From positions 310,001-374,000 of the forward strand of contig PKTN01000004.1 in NCBI GenBank assembly GCA_002869185.1: a DNA stretch of 64,000 nt, given 5' to 3'. A program made the translations under genes and the position numbers. Source of the stretch: Denitrovibrio sp. (GTDB lineage: Bacteria > Chrysiogenota > Deferribacteres > Deferribacterales > Geovibrionaceae). Positions within the stretch are counted from its first letter, which is position 1, and each line of letters opens with the position of its first letter. The notes under the pieces are model-generated. The model was given only the letters and a program-made list of their open reading frames with translations, ran no database searches and was not told where the DNA came from. Shown here in pieces: positions 8,658 to 19,300 of the stretch.

Positions 8658-9407
8658 ATGGAACTAAAATCATATATACTACCACTTTCGTTAAGTATTT
8701 TTGTGTTACTCGAATTAGGTGCGCCATTTTATCGTTTTCGGGTGAATAAGCTTAGGCATGGGCTTATTAATATATCTACAGGACTAACCAGCTTTCTCAT
8801 AAGTACCATTGTATATTTTACCCTCCTTTCAGAAGTTTTAGGTATTGATCACGGGCTTTCTAGATTTATGCCTAATGAGTTTTTAAAACTTATCGTTGCC
8901 TTGTTGCTCTTTGATCTGTGGATGTATATATGGCACAGGATGAACCATGAAATCCCGTTCTTTTGGCGGTTTCATAAAGCACATCATTCCGATGTCGCTA
9001 TGGATGCAACCACTGGTTTAAGGTTCCACCCTATAGAGGTTCTGTTATCAACAGGAGCGAGGTTACCTATCTACCTTCTAATAGGAGTTAATGCTGAAAT
9101 AATTATTACTTACGAATCTCTTATGGCTGTTATTGTGATTTTTCATCATAGTAATGTTACAATCAATCCTGAAGTAGATGATGCTCTCAGCTTTGCTATA
9201 ACAACTCCACGTATGCATAGAGTTCATCATTCTGACTTTTATAAAGAGACAAATTCTAATTATGGGACTCTTTTATCTTTATGGGACAGAATATTCGGAA
9301 CTTTCAATGTTAGACAGGATGTTGAGAATATTTGTATCGGTTTAGAGGACTATAGAGATGATAAAAGCCAGAGTTTTTTTGGATTCATGACCACCCCTTT
9401 TAAATGA
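8658..9407 (+). CDS. Sterol desaturase / fatty acid hydroxylase family membrane protein
   Basis: The 249-residue integral membrane protein has the histidine boxes of the di-iron hydroxylase superfamily: WHRMNH, HKAHHSD, FHHSN and HRVHHSD. Four or so membrane helices surround these boxes. Members hydroxylate or desaturate lipids using O2 and two iron ions, and the actual substrate here cannot be told. An O2-dependent enzyme beside anaerobic pathways suggests a role in lipid change on exposure to oxygen, which is an inference. The gene is divergent from the HD-GYP operon, has no strong ribosome-binding site before the ATG, and stands alone. Confidence 0.88.
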   Translation: MELKSYILPLSLSIFVLLELGAPFYRFRVNKLRHGLINISTGLTSFLISTIVYFTLLSEVLGIDHGLSRFMPNEFLKLIVALLLFDLWMYIWHRMNHEIPFFWRFHKAHHSDVAMDATTGLRFHPIEVLLSTGARLPIYLLIGVNAEIIITYESLMAVIVIFHHSNVTINPEVDDALSFAITTPRMHRVHHSDFYKETNSNYGTLLSLWDRIFGTFNVRQDVENICIGLEDYRDDKSQSFFGFMTTPFK

Positions 9408-9552
9408 TTTAAAATAATGTTTAATAAAATATATTGCTTTAGGTATAGATATTAGATAATCTCATTTAATAAACAATTTATTAAATACTATTCCAATATT
9501 TTTAAACCATAAACAGGTGTAGTTTAGTCTTATTTGCTGTAAGGATGTTATT

Positions 9553-11481
9553 TTGAGAAGATTATCTTTGAAACAACTTATTTATAATAACTTTATGACT
9601 TCGGCGCTTATCCCTATCCTTTTTATAGAAGTAGCACTTCTCATTCTGTATTTCACTGTAAACTCATATGTGACTAATAATATTGCTAAAACATTCTTGT
9701 CCGAAGCTACGAAAAATCTTAATAGTATGGTTTCTAAAGAGAAAATAAACATTAATAACCAGCTAGTTGAGATTACAAACTATGCGAAAATCTTACAAAG
9801 AGAGCACGAACTCTTTTTTTCTAATGTTAAATTACGTGAGATATCTAGTGAACCTCCGGTTTTTGAATTTCATAAAAATGGCGCTTACTACAAGAAATAT
9901 AATAATCAAGGTAGTGCTTTATTTTACTCAAGTGACACAAAGATGGAAAAAGATGAGAAGTATAAGGCATATTATACTGAGTTTTTCGATACAAGCTTTA
10001 AGAGTATGGTGGATTCAAATCCTCTTGTGTCCCAAGTATATATAAACACATATGACAATATGAATCGTATTTATCCGTTTATAAATAACATTGCAGAGCA
10101 CTATGGCTCCGTTTTAAAAATGTCAGATTACAATTTTTACTATGAAGCAGATTTCATGCATAACCCAACAAGAGAACCAGTTTGGACGAAAGCATATCTT
10201 GATCCTGCTGGGATGGGGTGGCTTATCTCTTGTATTGTACCTATATACAATGGTGATTTTCTTGAAGGTGTTACAGGGATAGATATAACTGTTGAAGCAT
10301 TTATTCAACATATACTAAATATGAAACTTCCTAATGAATCGAGTGCATTTATGCTTGATGACACTGGTACTATCATGGCTATGGGCGACAAAGTTGAGCA
10401 GATAATGTATCTTAAAGAGCTAAAAAACCATGTTTATAGTAACAAAATAGAAGGAACTGTACTTAAGCCAGAAGAGTATAATATTTTTAAACACCCTAAA
10501 CAGGATATCCGACTTGAGATGGGACATGTTTTTAGGGAGAGGATAGACTCTAAAGTTATAAGTATTAGTGGAAAAGAATATCTTGTTACACAAAAGATTA
10601 TTCCTCAAACGTCTTGGCATCTATTTGTACTTACAGATATGGAAGCGTTGATTAAACCAATAATAAACATTAAAAAACATTCTACTAAGGTCGGTTTTAT
10701 GGCTCTTGGTCTGATGCTAGTTTTTTACTTCTTCTTTTTCTTTTATTTTAAAAAGAATTCAGCAAAGATTGCTAGTAAGCTTTGTGAACCGATATCATTG
10801 CTTACAGAAAATACAAAATATGTGGGTAGTGAATTTATATCATATGAGTATGAAGACTCTGAAATCGAAGAGATAGATCAACTTAATAAAAACTTTGAAG
10901 AGATGACGAGTAGGTTAGAGAGAAGGACACAAGAACTCATACATGCTGAGATCAAAAAAATAGAACAAGAGCAAGAGACAGAAAGGCTACTTGTTGTTTC
11001 TATCACAGATCCACTTACGAACGTATACAACAGGCTTAAGATAGATGAAATATTAGATTACGAGATTAGCCAAGCCACTAGATATAGTAAACTATTCTCT
11101 GTTATTATACTCGACCTTGACCACTTCAAAATGGTTAATGATAAGTTTGGACATCAGAAGGGTGATCACGTTTTGGTTCAAACTGCAGAAATATTGGCAG
11201 ACAATACTAGGGGGAGTGATACTGTTGCCAGATGGGGTGGGGAAGAGTTCTTAATTGTTTGCACTAATACAGATGTAGACATGGTCTATACTATAGCAGA
11301 GAAGCTTAGGAAAGAGATTGAGGCTGCAGATTTTGGTATAGATACTAAAATCACTGCAAGCTTTGGTGTTGCTCAATATATGGAGAATGAAACTAAAGAG
11401 GGTCTTATACATAGAGCTGATACTGCATTATATGAGGCTAAACGAATTTCCCGTAACCTAGTTGTAAAGTCTGAAATCTAA
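9553..11481 (+). CDS. Cache-HAMP-GGDEF diguanylate cyclase
   Basis: The start is a TTG preceded by AAGGA at 9541-9545. The 642 residues comprise a membrane helix (about 13-37), a large periplasmic Cache region, a second helix (380-399), a HAMP-like and coiled-coil linker, and a GGDEF domain. The active-site loop is GGEEF at 562-566. Five residues ahead lies an intact RxxD inhibition site (R553-D556), so a working, product-inhibited cyclase is expected. It makes c-di-GMP from two GTP in response to a periplasmic ligand. The gene converges on, and overlaps by 4 bases, the methyltransferase gene at 11478. Confidence 0.93.
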   Translation: MRRLSLKQLIYNNFMTSALIPILFIEVALLILYFTVNSYVTNNIAKTFLSEATKNLNSMVSKEKININNQLVEITNYAKILQREHELFFSNVKLREISSEPPVFEFHKNGAYYKKYNNQGSALFYSSDTKMEKDEKYKAYYTEFFDTSFKSMVDSNPLVSQVYINTYDNMNRIYPFINNIAEHYGSVLKMSDYNFYYEADFMHNPTREPVWTKAYLDPAGMGWLISCIVPIYNGDFLEGVTGIDITVEAFIQHILNMKLPNESSAFMLDDTGTIMAMGDKVEQIMYLKELKNHVYSNKIEGTVLKPEEYNIFKHPKQDIRLEMGHVFRERIDSKVISISGKEYLVTQKIIPQTSWHLFVLTDMEALIKPIINIKKHSTKVGFMALGLMLVFYFFFFFYFKKNSAKIASKLCEPISLLTENTKYVGSEFISYEYEDSEIEEIDQLNKNFEEMTSRLERRTQELIHAEIKKIEQEQETERLLVVSITDPLTNVYNRLKIDEILDYEISQATRYSKLFSVIILDLDHFKMVNDKFGHQKGDHVLVQTAEILADNTRGSDTVARWGGEEFLIVCTNTDVDMVYTIAEKLRKEIEAADFGIDTKITASFGVAQYMENETKEGLIHRADTALYEAKRISRNLVVKSEI

Positions 11482-12287
11482 ATAGAAAACCTAGCAAAGT
11501 AACCATTTCGCATGCTTCTTCCGTTATCGCTTTTCATAATGAGGTCTCCTGATTCGATCTTGCAATCCTTAGGTGCAATACGACGAATGTAGTTTTCTAA
11601 AATTTTTCCATCCATATCAGGATCGTGTGCAGTAATCAAAACGAATTTTGGCGATCCATCTGATAGTGAACCGATAAGCTCTATAAGCCTTGAAAGGTCT
11701 TTCGAGAGTTTCCAGGTTTTACCCTTGCCACCACGACCAAAAGCTGGTGGGTCGAATACAAAACCATCATACCTGTTCCCGCGCTGAACTTCTTTTTCTA
11801 GAAAAGTAACAACATCATCATTTATAAACCTAACTTTGTTTTCAGATTTACCTGAAAGCTCTAAGTTCTTTTTAGCTCTAGTGATAGATGGCTTAGAAGA
11901 ATCAAGGTGTACAACTTCAGTATTAGGTGTCGAACAGAATAGAGTTGAGCCACCAGTGTATGCAAATCCGTTAATGATTTTCATATCTTTATCTTTTGTG
12001 ATCTCTTGCAGCCATTTCCAGTTTTCTAACTGTTCAGGGAAGATACCGATCTGACCAGTCTCAAGTAGCCCAAGAGAGAATGTGCAATCGCCGAAAGTGA
12101 CAGTAAAGTCATCTATCTCACCGATCCATTTTTCATCTTTATATCTAACTTTTACTTTACCCCACTCGTTTGCAGGTAAAGATGGTTTCCAAAATGCTTG
12201 TTTTGCTGTGCGCACAAGTTTGACGTCACCAAACTGCTCGAGTTTTTTTCCGCTACCAGTATCTAAAAGTTTGTAGTTAGTTTCCAT
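11478..12287 (-). CDS. Class I SAM-dependent methyltransferase, RlmI-like
   Basis: The 269 residues show a Rossmann methyltransferase core: motif I INGFAYTGGST (about 104-114), an acidic residue in VHLDSSKPS, and the catalytic-loop motif VFDPPAFGRGGKGK (about 175-188). This is the layout of the RlmI/RlmK-like rRNA cytosine methyltransferase relatives, but the N-terminal PUA domain of RlmI is missing, so the substrate is uncertain. A possible -10 (TATAAT on the minus strand, 12334-12339) lies next to the palindrome at 12356-12373, so the TetR regulator might also affect it. Confidence 0.8.
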   Translation of the reverse strand: METNYKLLDTGSGKKLEQFGDVKLVRTAKQAFWKPSLPANEWGKVKVRYKDEKWIGEIDDFTVTFGDCTFSLGLLETGQIGIFPEQLENWKWLQEITKDKDMKIINGFAYTGGSTLFCSTPNTEVVHLDSSKPSITRAKKNLELSGKSENKVRFINDDVVTFLEKEVQRGNRYDGFVFDPPAFGRGGKGKTWKLSKDLSRLIELIGSLSDGSPKFVLITAHDPDMDGKILENYIRRIAPKDCKIESGDLIMKSDNGRSMRNGYFARFSI

Positions 12288-12350
12288 TGTTCACCCTGTT
12301 TACTTATGTCAGTACTATTGCATAAAAACTGAAATTATAACAGAAAATAC

Positions 12351-12379
12351 TTGACTGACTGACGAGTCAGTCATATAGT
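12351..12379 (+). promoter_or_regulatory. Promoter of the tetR-efflux operon (leaderless?)
   Basis: TTGACT (12351-12356) and TATAGT (12374-12379) are separated by exactly 17 bp. The expected start of transcription, about 7 bases after the -10, falls at or just before the tetR ATG at 12387. No ribosome-binding sequence lies between, which points to a leaderless mRNA. Confidence 0.65.
12356..12373. promoter_or_regulatory. TetR operator palindrome
   Basis: TGACTGAC-GA-GTCAGTCA is a perfect 8+2+8 inverted repeat. It fills the promoter spacer and ends 13 bases before the tetR start. Its position implies that bound TetR protein blocks RNA polymerase, giving autoregulation of the whole pump operon. 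Confidence 0.75.
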
Positions 12380-12386
12380 AATTTCC

Positions 12387-12956
12387 ATGGAAACTAAAAA
12401 TGAAACAAGAGACAAACTTCTGGAAGCAGCGCTGACTGTTTTCAATGAAAAAGGGTATGAACATGCGAAAGTTTCAGACATAGTTGCTATGGCTGATGTG
12501 TCGCAGGGTACATTCTATACATATTTCAAATCAAAGAATGAGTGCCTGAATATCATGTTGAAAGAGCTTCTGAACGTATTTAGAGATGAGCTTGTTAATG
12601 ATTTTGAAAAGAATACTGAGTCCTCTATTTATGATATTTTAAAATATATAAAAGATCAGATAGAGTATCAAAGAAATGTTATTGCTATCATGAATTTAGA
12701 ACAAAAAAATATAAATGATGAAGTTTTTATATTACTCAGAGAAGTGCTTTTAGAAGCTGACAGAATTATAAAAAATTTGTTTGAAAAGACAGGTATCAGT
12801 CCGCATGCCTCGCAGATCAAGGCACACCTGGCTACTGGATTACTAAAATACTATCAAGTTGATAATATTTTTGTCAGTAACCCTGAGCATAGAATAGAAA
12901 AATTTGATTTTGAAGAGATGATTAGAATATTGATTGATGAGGTTGATGTTAAATGA
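12387..12956 (+). CDS. TetR/AcrR-family repressor of the efflux operon
   Basis: The 189 residues begin with the TetR DNA-binding domain: TRDKLLEAALTVFNEKGYEH, then the helix-turn-helix VSDIVAMADVSQGTFYTYF (about 27-48). The C-terminal helical domain would bind the inducing drug. The gene is first in a four-gene operon; its last codons overlap the tolC start (ATGA at 12953). The palindrome and promoter directly upstream indicate autoregulation. The ATG at 12387 is the only suitable start in frame, because the TetR domain begins six residues later. Confidence 0.93.
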   Translation: METKNETRDKLLEAALTVFNEKGYEHAKVSDIVAMADVSQGTFYTYFKSKNECLNIMLKELLNVFRDELVNDFEKNTESSIYDILKYIKDQIEYQRNVIAIMNLEQKNINDEVFILLREVLLEADRIIKNLFEKTGISPHASQIKAHLATGLLKYYQVDNIFVSNPEHRIEKFDFEEMIRILIDEVDVK

Positions 12957-15226
12957 AAAGATTTATATTGCTGTTTTTAATGGTGTTGCCAGCGCTTGCT
13001 TCGGCGGCAACTATTAATGTCGGAATAGTTTCGTCAGATGGTTTTGCAAAGGTAGCACAGACTGTACAAAATGAAGCCGAAGATTTTATCATTGGTAAAG
13101 ATCATGTGAATATAAAGCGATACGCTTATAAGCCTTCAGTACCAGTGTCTGAGATAGATGAACTGATAGTATCAGCTAACCAGTTTGCAGATATTATTGT
13201 CCTCATAGGTGATGTAACAGTTGGTAGAGCAATAGAGAAAGATAATCTGAAACCAATTGTTGCTCTTTTTTCTGAATCACCAACTGGTAGTGACGCTTTT
13301 CCATATAGTATCGTTTACGATATTGATTACTCTAAAGATCTAAGCGTATTTAAAAGTTTATTTGGCTATAAAAAGTTGAAAATAATTAGTAGTGATTATT
13401 CTTCATGTAGCTCTAAAATGTGTTCGGAAACACTTAAGAGGTTAGTTAATAGCATAGATACTCCGTATGAAGTTTTTCCTCTAAAAAGCACAGATATAGA
13501 TCAATTGAAGTCTAACTTTGTTGCTGGTGATACAGCTCTTGTGATGGAACAGCCTCAGTTGACAAAAGAGGAACGTAAACAATTTTTTAAGACGCTGAGT
13601 GATTTAGGAGTTAGAACTTTTTCACTAGATGGTTATAACAAGGCAGTGGAAGGTATCATCGCCGTTAATACATCCGATAAAGATTCTCTAAAGACAGCAA
13701 GGACAGTCGCTATGGCTATTATGGAACTGAATGCTGGAAAAGTAGGGACTGAGCTTATAAAAGTACAAAGGACCTCAGGGCTTGTAATTAATATGGAAGC
13801 AGCCGCACTGGCAAAATTTTCACCTAACTGGAATGCGATGCGTTCCGCAGAGCTCATTAATTATCATAAGTCTATACAATATAACAAAACAATAGGGTAC
13901 AAAGATGCAATGGTTCAGGCGGTCAAAAATAATGAAAACGTTTTGACTGGTAAGATAGATCTTCAAACTGCGAAAGAGCTTTTGGATATGTCAAAATCTG
14001 CATTTAAACCAACTATAAATCTCTCTTCAACTTATTCAAAAATAGATGATGATAGGGCAGTGTTTGCAAGAGGGAATGCTCCGGAGAATACATTTGATGT
14101 CGCTCTACAGCTTCAGCAGATTCTATACTCTGAAGAGGTTTTTAGCATGAAAGATCAAGCTGGGCTTAATAAACTAGCTAAGGAGAATCTTGCAAAACAG
14201 GCAGAGCTAGACGTTATACAGCTTGCAGCTAAGGCGTACCTAAATGTGCTCCGCGCTAAGACATATCATCAGATAAAACTAGATGACCTTGAAAGGTCGA
14301 AGACAAACTACAATCTTGCAAAGAATAGAGACCTCGCAGGTGCAGCAAATCCAGCTGAGATTCTCAGATGGGAAGCGACTATCGCACTAGCAAAGATAGA
14401 TGTAGTTAATGCCGCTAATGGCGTAAAAATGGCGATGACTGAGCTTGCTAGGATTGTTTCAGAGGAGATCGATGGTACATATAAATTAGAAGATATAACT
14501 TTTGAAACTGGCGATTTCATAATGAGCGAAGTGAATAGGGGTGATTACATCTTGAATGATAATGCTGAGTTTGCTCGTTTTAAAAAGATAATGACAGATG
14601 CTTCTGTAAGAAACTCTGTAGAGTTAAAAGCTATCAAATACTTAGCTGAGGCGAATAAACGTTCAGTGGTTTCTGCTGAGCGGAAATACTACCATCCAAC
14701 GGTAGTTGCAACTGGCGAGTATAAACGTTATCTGGATAAGAGTGGTGACGGCTCTACTGCACCTTCATTTTATGATAATACAAATTGGAATATAGCTATA
14801 AATGCCAGTATCCCACTTTACCAAGGTGGTAAAAGGCGTGCAGAACTTAATATAGAAAAAGCTAACCTTAGAAAGACTTACCATGAGAAAGCTCGTGTGA
14901 CTAAACTCATTAAACAGAGAATGATCGCTGCCTTAGAGAACGCGCGGACATCATATGATAGCTATAAGTTAGCGATAGAGAGTGAAGTTGCGGCTAAAAA
15001 GACTGTTGAGATAGTTACAGATCTTTATTCAAAAGGAGCAGTTTCAATTACAGAGTTGTTAGATGCACAAAACGCTAGCCTGAACGCAGGTATGTATGTC
15101 GCTTCAAGTAGGTTTAGCTTCATGGAAAGGTTGATAGATGTTGAGAGAGCTTATGGAGGTTTTTTCGCGTTTAACACAGCAGAAGAAGACCAGACATTTT
15201 TAAATTTAATAAATAATAGGAATTAA
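12953..15226 (+). CDS. TolC-family outer-membrane efflux protein with N-terminal binding-protein-like domain
   Basis: This 757-residue protein is about 300 residues longer than ordinary TolC proteins (420-490). After a signal peptide (1-18) comes an alpha/beta region of about 290 residues (INVGIVSSDGF, DIIVLIGDVTVGRAI, LKPIVALFSESP, ALVMEQPQLT). It looks like the two-lobe fold of ABC_sub_bind-type periplasmic proteins. From about 305 onward it is a TolC repeat pair with long helices (AKAYLNVLRAKTYHQIKLDD; GAANPAEILRWEATIALAK; IPLYQGGKRRAELNIEKAN). It forms the outer-membrane exit duct of the pump encoded by the next two genes. It overlaps tetR by 4 bases and has no sign of a frameshift joining two genes. 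Confidence 0.88.
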   Translation: MKRFILLFLMVLPALASAATINVGIVSSDGFAKVAQTVQNEAEDFIIGKDHVNIKRYAYKPSVPVSEIDELIVSANQFADIIVLIGDVTVGRAIEKDNLKPIVALFSESPTGSDAFPYSIVYDIDYSKDLSVFKSLFGYKKLKIISSDYSSCSSKMCSETLKRLVNSIDTPYEVFPLKSTDIDQLKSNFVAGDTALVMEQPQLTKEERKQFFKTLSDLGVRTFSLDGYNKAVEGIIAVNTSDKDSLKTARTVAMAIMELNAGKVGTELIKVQRTSGLVINMEAAALAKFSPNWNAMRSAELINYHKSIQYNKTIGYKDAMVQAVKNNENVLTGKIDLQTAKELLDMSKSAFKPTINLSSTYSKIDDDRAVFARGNAPENTFDVALQLQQILYSEEVFSMKDQAGLNKLAKENLAKQAELDVIQLAAKAYLNVLRAKTYHQIKLDDLERSKTNYNLAKNRDLAGAANPAEILRWEATIALAKIDVVNAANGVKMAMTELARIVSEEIDGTYKLEDITFETGDFIMSEVNRGDYILNDNAEFARFKKIMTDASVRNSVELKAIKYLAEANKRSVVSAERKYYHPTVVATGEYKRYLDKSGDGSTAPSFYDNTNWNIAINASIPLYQGGKRRAELNIEKANLRKTYHEKARVTKLIKQRMIAALENARTSYDSYKLAIESEVAAKKTVEIVTDLYSKGAVSITELLDAQNASLNAGMYVASSRFSFMERLIDVERAYGGFFAFNTAEEDQTFLNLINNRN

Positions 15227-15238
15227 GAGGGGTTATAA

Positions 15239-16306
15239 ATGATACGCAGTATTCTGATAATAATATCCATGTCACTTCTGTTTGTTGGTTGTGGAAGTGA
15301 AGAGGTAGAAAATTTTAATACATCTAAATATGTAAGACCGATAAAGACTTATAAAGTTACATCAGTTAAGAAAATGGATGTCAGGACTTATCCTGGAAAG
15401 ATTGGAGCAGGTAAAAAGGTTGATGTGTCTTTCATCGTTCCAGGTTCACTCATTCAGCTTAATGTGAAAGAGGGAGATTTTGTTAAGAAGGGGAGCTTAT
15501 TAGCTAGGCTAGATGACGCATCATATAAACACAATATGAACACAATAAATGCTCAGCTAGAAGAGGCGTCACTTGCATACCAGAGAGCTAAGAAACTTTG
15601 GGTGGCTAATGCTATATCTAAGGCAGACTACGACAGAGCAAGATCAGCTTTTAATGTTCTTACCTCACAGAAACAGCTATCTCAAAAGAGCTTAAACGAT
15701 ACATATATCTATGCGCCATTTTCAGGATACATAGCGAAGAGGCATGTCGATAACTTTCAGACTGTTGCCGCTGGGAGTCCTATTGTTAGTGTACAAGATA
15801 TTAAAGATATCGAAGTGCTTGTGAATATCCCTGAGAGTATGATTATGAATGCGTCAGCTACGCTTAACTATAAGGCTTTTGCAGTGTTTGAAATAACAGT
15901 ACTAAGAGAGTATGAAATGCAACTTAAAGAGATTGGAACAGAGGCAGACCCTGTCACTCAGACATATCCTGTTAAGTTTGTAATGCCTTCCCCTGAACAG
16001 ATTAACGTCCTCCCGGGTATGACTGTTGCAGCTAAACTTGTGATCAGTGAGAGCTACAAAGAGGGTGCATTTGCTGTACCTGAGAGTTCTGTTATAAGTG
16101 ATTCATCAGGAAAGAAATTTGTTTGGAAGATAGATGAAGAGATGAAAGTGCATAAATCTGAAGTTGTTACTGATGGGATGCACGAAGATAAGATAATTAT
16201 ACTTGGCGGACTCTTAGAAGGGGATGAGATAGCAACAGCAGGTCTTATTCATCTTACAGAGAACCAACAAGTCAAAAGGCTCTTAAAAGAGGGGAACAAG
16301 AAATGA
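15239..16306 (+). CDS. RND efflux membrane-fusion lipoprotein (HlyD/AcrA family)
   Basis: The 355-residue periplasmic adaptor begins with a lipoprotein signal peptide (SLLFVGC, lipidated C18). It contains the barrel-sandwich lipoyl-like halves (VPGSLIQLNVKEGDFVKKG and DTYIYAPFSGYIAKRHVD). A helical hairpin lies between them, followed by a beta-barrel and membrane-proximal domain (LPGMTVAAKLVI). It links the inner-membrane RND pump to the TolC protein. A good site (GAGGGGT) precedes the ATG 12 bases after the tolC stop, and the gene overlaps the pump gene by 4 bases (ATGA). Confidence 0.94.
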   Translation: MIRSILIIISMSLLFVGCGSEEVENFNTSKYVRPIKTYKVTSVKKMDVRTYPGKIGAGKKVDVSFIVPGSLIQLNVKEGDFVKKGSLLARLDDASYKHNMNTINAQLEEASLAYQRAKKLWVANAISKADYDRARSAFNVLTSQKQLSQKSLNDTYIYAPFSGYIAKRHVDNFQTVAAGSPIVSVQDIKDIEVLVNIPESMIMNASATLNYKAFAVFEITVLREYEMQLKEIGTEADPVTQTYPVKFVMPSPEQINVLPGMTVAAKLVISESYKEGAFAVPESSVISDSSGKKFVWKIDEEMKVHKSEVVTDGMHEDKIIILGGLLEGDEIATAGLIHLTENQQVKRLLKEGNKK

Positions 16307-19300
16307 ATTTCGCTGAAATGACAATAAAGAAGCGGACATTCTTCCTCTTTCTCACCGTCTGCTTGATTGGTATAGGCTATATGGCTTATGAGAAGCTGGG
16401 TAGACTAGAAAATCCAGTATATACTATCAAGACTGCCGTGGTTGTTACACAATATCCAGGTGCAACACCACTTGAGGTTGAGCAAGAAGTTACTGATCCA
16501 CTAGAGCGAGCTATCCAACAGTTAGGTCAGCTAGATGAAGTTAGATCTTTCTCAAGAGATGGGCTTTCATTCATATACGTTGATATCAAAGATAATTTTG
16601 GTGCTGATGATCTCCCTCAGATTTGGGATGAGCTCAGGCGTAAAGTTAGTGCTGGGCAGGCTGATTTGCCACCGGGTGCTAGACCTTCAATAGTTAATGA
16701 TGATTTTGGTGACGTTTTTGGTGTTTACTACGCCTTCTATGGTGACGGATACGAATATAGCGAACTGCAAGATTATATCGATATGCTCAAAAAAGAGCTT
16801 CTCCTTGTAGACGATGTCGCAAAGGTAGAGGTTTATGGCGAGCAGATTGAAACCATATATATCGAAGCCAGAAGATCAAAGATGGCACAACTAGGTATCA
16901 GTCCCGGGCAGATAGTTCAGACCTTTCAGCAGCAGAACCTTGTCGTTGACGAAGGGAAGATTAGAGTTGGTGACGAGTATGTTTCTGTAAATACTAGTGG
17001 TATCTTTAGAACTGTTGAAGAGATAGGCGACATGCTTATCCGCTCTAGTAGCTCAGACAAGATGATCCACCTTAAGGATATTGCAGAGATTAAACGTGGA
17101 TATTATGAACAGACAAGAACAAAACTTCGCTTTAACAGAAAGCCAGCCATAGGGTTAGGTATATCTACAGTGAAGGGTGGGAACGTTGTTAATATGGGTA
17201 AAGCTGTAGCTGAGCGCCTTGCTGAGCTAGAGGGAGATAGACCAATAGGGATAGAGCGTGGGACGATAGCATATCAGTCTGGTACTGTTGAAAAGGCTGT
17301 TGATGGGTTTGTTTTAAACCTTGTAGAGGCTGTTGGTATTGTTGTTGTTATACTTCTGATTTTTATGGGGCTTCGTGTTGGTCTTTTGATTGGTGCGATA
17401 CTCCTTATTACTATCCTTACAACATTCATCGGTATGCGATACATGCAGGTGGAGCTTCAAAATATTTCACTAGGTGCACTTATCATCGCACTTGGTATGT
17501 TGGTGGATAACGCCATCGTCGTCTCAGAAGGAATTTTAATAAAGATTCAGATGGGGCGGGATAGGCTAGAGGCTGCCGTTTCTACTGTGAAAGAGACAAT
17601 GTGGCCACTCCTTGGTGCTACCGTCATAGCTATTATGGCATTTGTTGCTATTGCTGTCTCAGATGATAGTACTGGAGAATTCCTAGTTTCACTCTTTCAG
17701 GTGATAGGTTCATCATTGATGCTCAGTTGGGTCTTTGCTATTACTCTTACTCCGCTCTTTTGTCATATGGTTTTGCGTCCTAAAAAGGGAGGGGCTGTCG
17801 AAGATCCTTATAGTGGCGGTATATATGTCACCTATAAGCGTATGCTGAGTTCTATGATTAAATTTCGCTGGGTGACAATAGCTGTTGTTGTTGGTTGCCT
17901 TGTTGTTGCTATATATGGCTTTGGTTTTGTTAAACAATCGTTCTTTCCAGACTCTACCAGACCACAGCTAATGATCAATATGTGGATGCGGGAAGGATTG
18001 CACATAGATGCAACAGAGAAGATTGTAGCAAAGGCAGAGAACGAGCTTGTTAATATTGAACATGTAGAAGATGTTATCTCGTTTGTAGGCGCTGGTGGGC
18101 TTAGGTTTTTACTCACTTATCAGCCAGAACAAAATAACTCTGCTTATGCTCAGATAGTACTCTCACTTGATGACTATAGAGAGATAGACAATATAATTCC
18201 TCAGATTAAGAAAATTTATTTTGAGAAACTACCTGAAGTGCAGATAAGTATAAAGAAATTTCAACTTGGACCTGGCTCTGCAGCTAAGATCGAAGCCAGA
18301 TTTTCTGGTAAGGATCCCCAAATTTTAAGAAATCTATCAGAGCAGGCTATGGATATAATGCGGAGAGATGATGCTTCCACATTTGTAAGTGATGACTGGA
18401 GGCAGAAGGTTAAGACCATAGATGTGAAAATGGCGGAAGCTCAGGCTAAGTCGGCTGGAATTACAAGAAGTATGGTGAACGATGCTATAAAAGCGTCTTT
18501 CACTGGAACTGTTGCCGGACTTTTTAGAGAAAACAATGACCTTATCCCTATAGTATTCCGATCACCAGCTGATGAGCGTGCAAACGTTGATTCGCTCCTA
18601 GACCTGCAAGTATTCTCTACTGTGCATGGTAGGTATGTGCCTATTCAACAAGTTGTAGAAGGCGTGGAGACTGGATATGGTGACAGTGTGATCCGTAGAA
18701 AGAACAGATCAAGGACTATAACCGCTAAGTGTGACCCACAGTTTGGTACAGCGAATGCCCTATTTCAGAGGCTTAGACCTCAGATCGAAGCAATCCCTCT
18801 ACCGGATGGCTACACAATGGAGTGGGGTGGTGAGTATGAGAACTCTACAGATGCTCAGAAGAAGCTCATAGCAAATGTTCCAGGAGCTTTCCTTGTGATG
18901 GTGCTTATTATGGTGTTGCTGTTTAATAGATTTAAGCAACCTCTAATCATTATAATGACCTTACCAATGGCGCTTGTTGGTGTATCTGCTGGGCTACTTA
19001 TTATGGATAAACCTTTCGGTTTTATGGCACTGCTAGGTTTCTTGAGTCTGTCGGGAATGCTTATAAAGAACGCTATTGTTCTTCTTGATCAGATTGACAT
19101 AGAGCTAGCAGGAGGCAAAGAGCAACTTGATGCTGTTATTGATGCCTCAGTAAGCAGGATACGCCCTGTTGCTATGGCTGCCTTAACTACTATACTTGGT
19201 ATGGCTCCGCTTATTGTAGATGCGTTCTTCGCTTCTATGGCGGTGGCAATTATGTTTGGTCTGGCTTTTGCGACAGTTTTAACACTGATTTTCATTCCAG

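Noticed and set aside
8530-8727. Leftward 65-residue frame before the HD-GYP gene
   Set aside because: It overlaps the start of the sterol-desaturase gene, has low-complexity basic sequence and no support.
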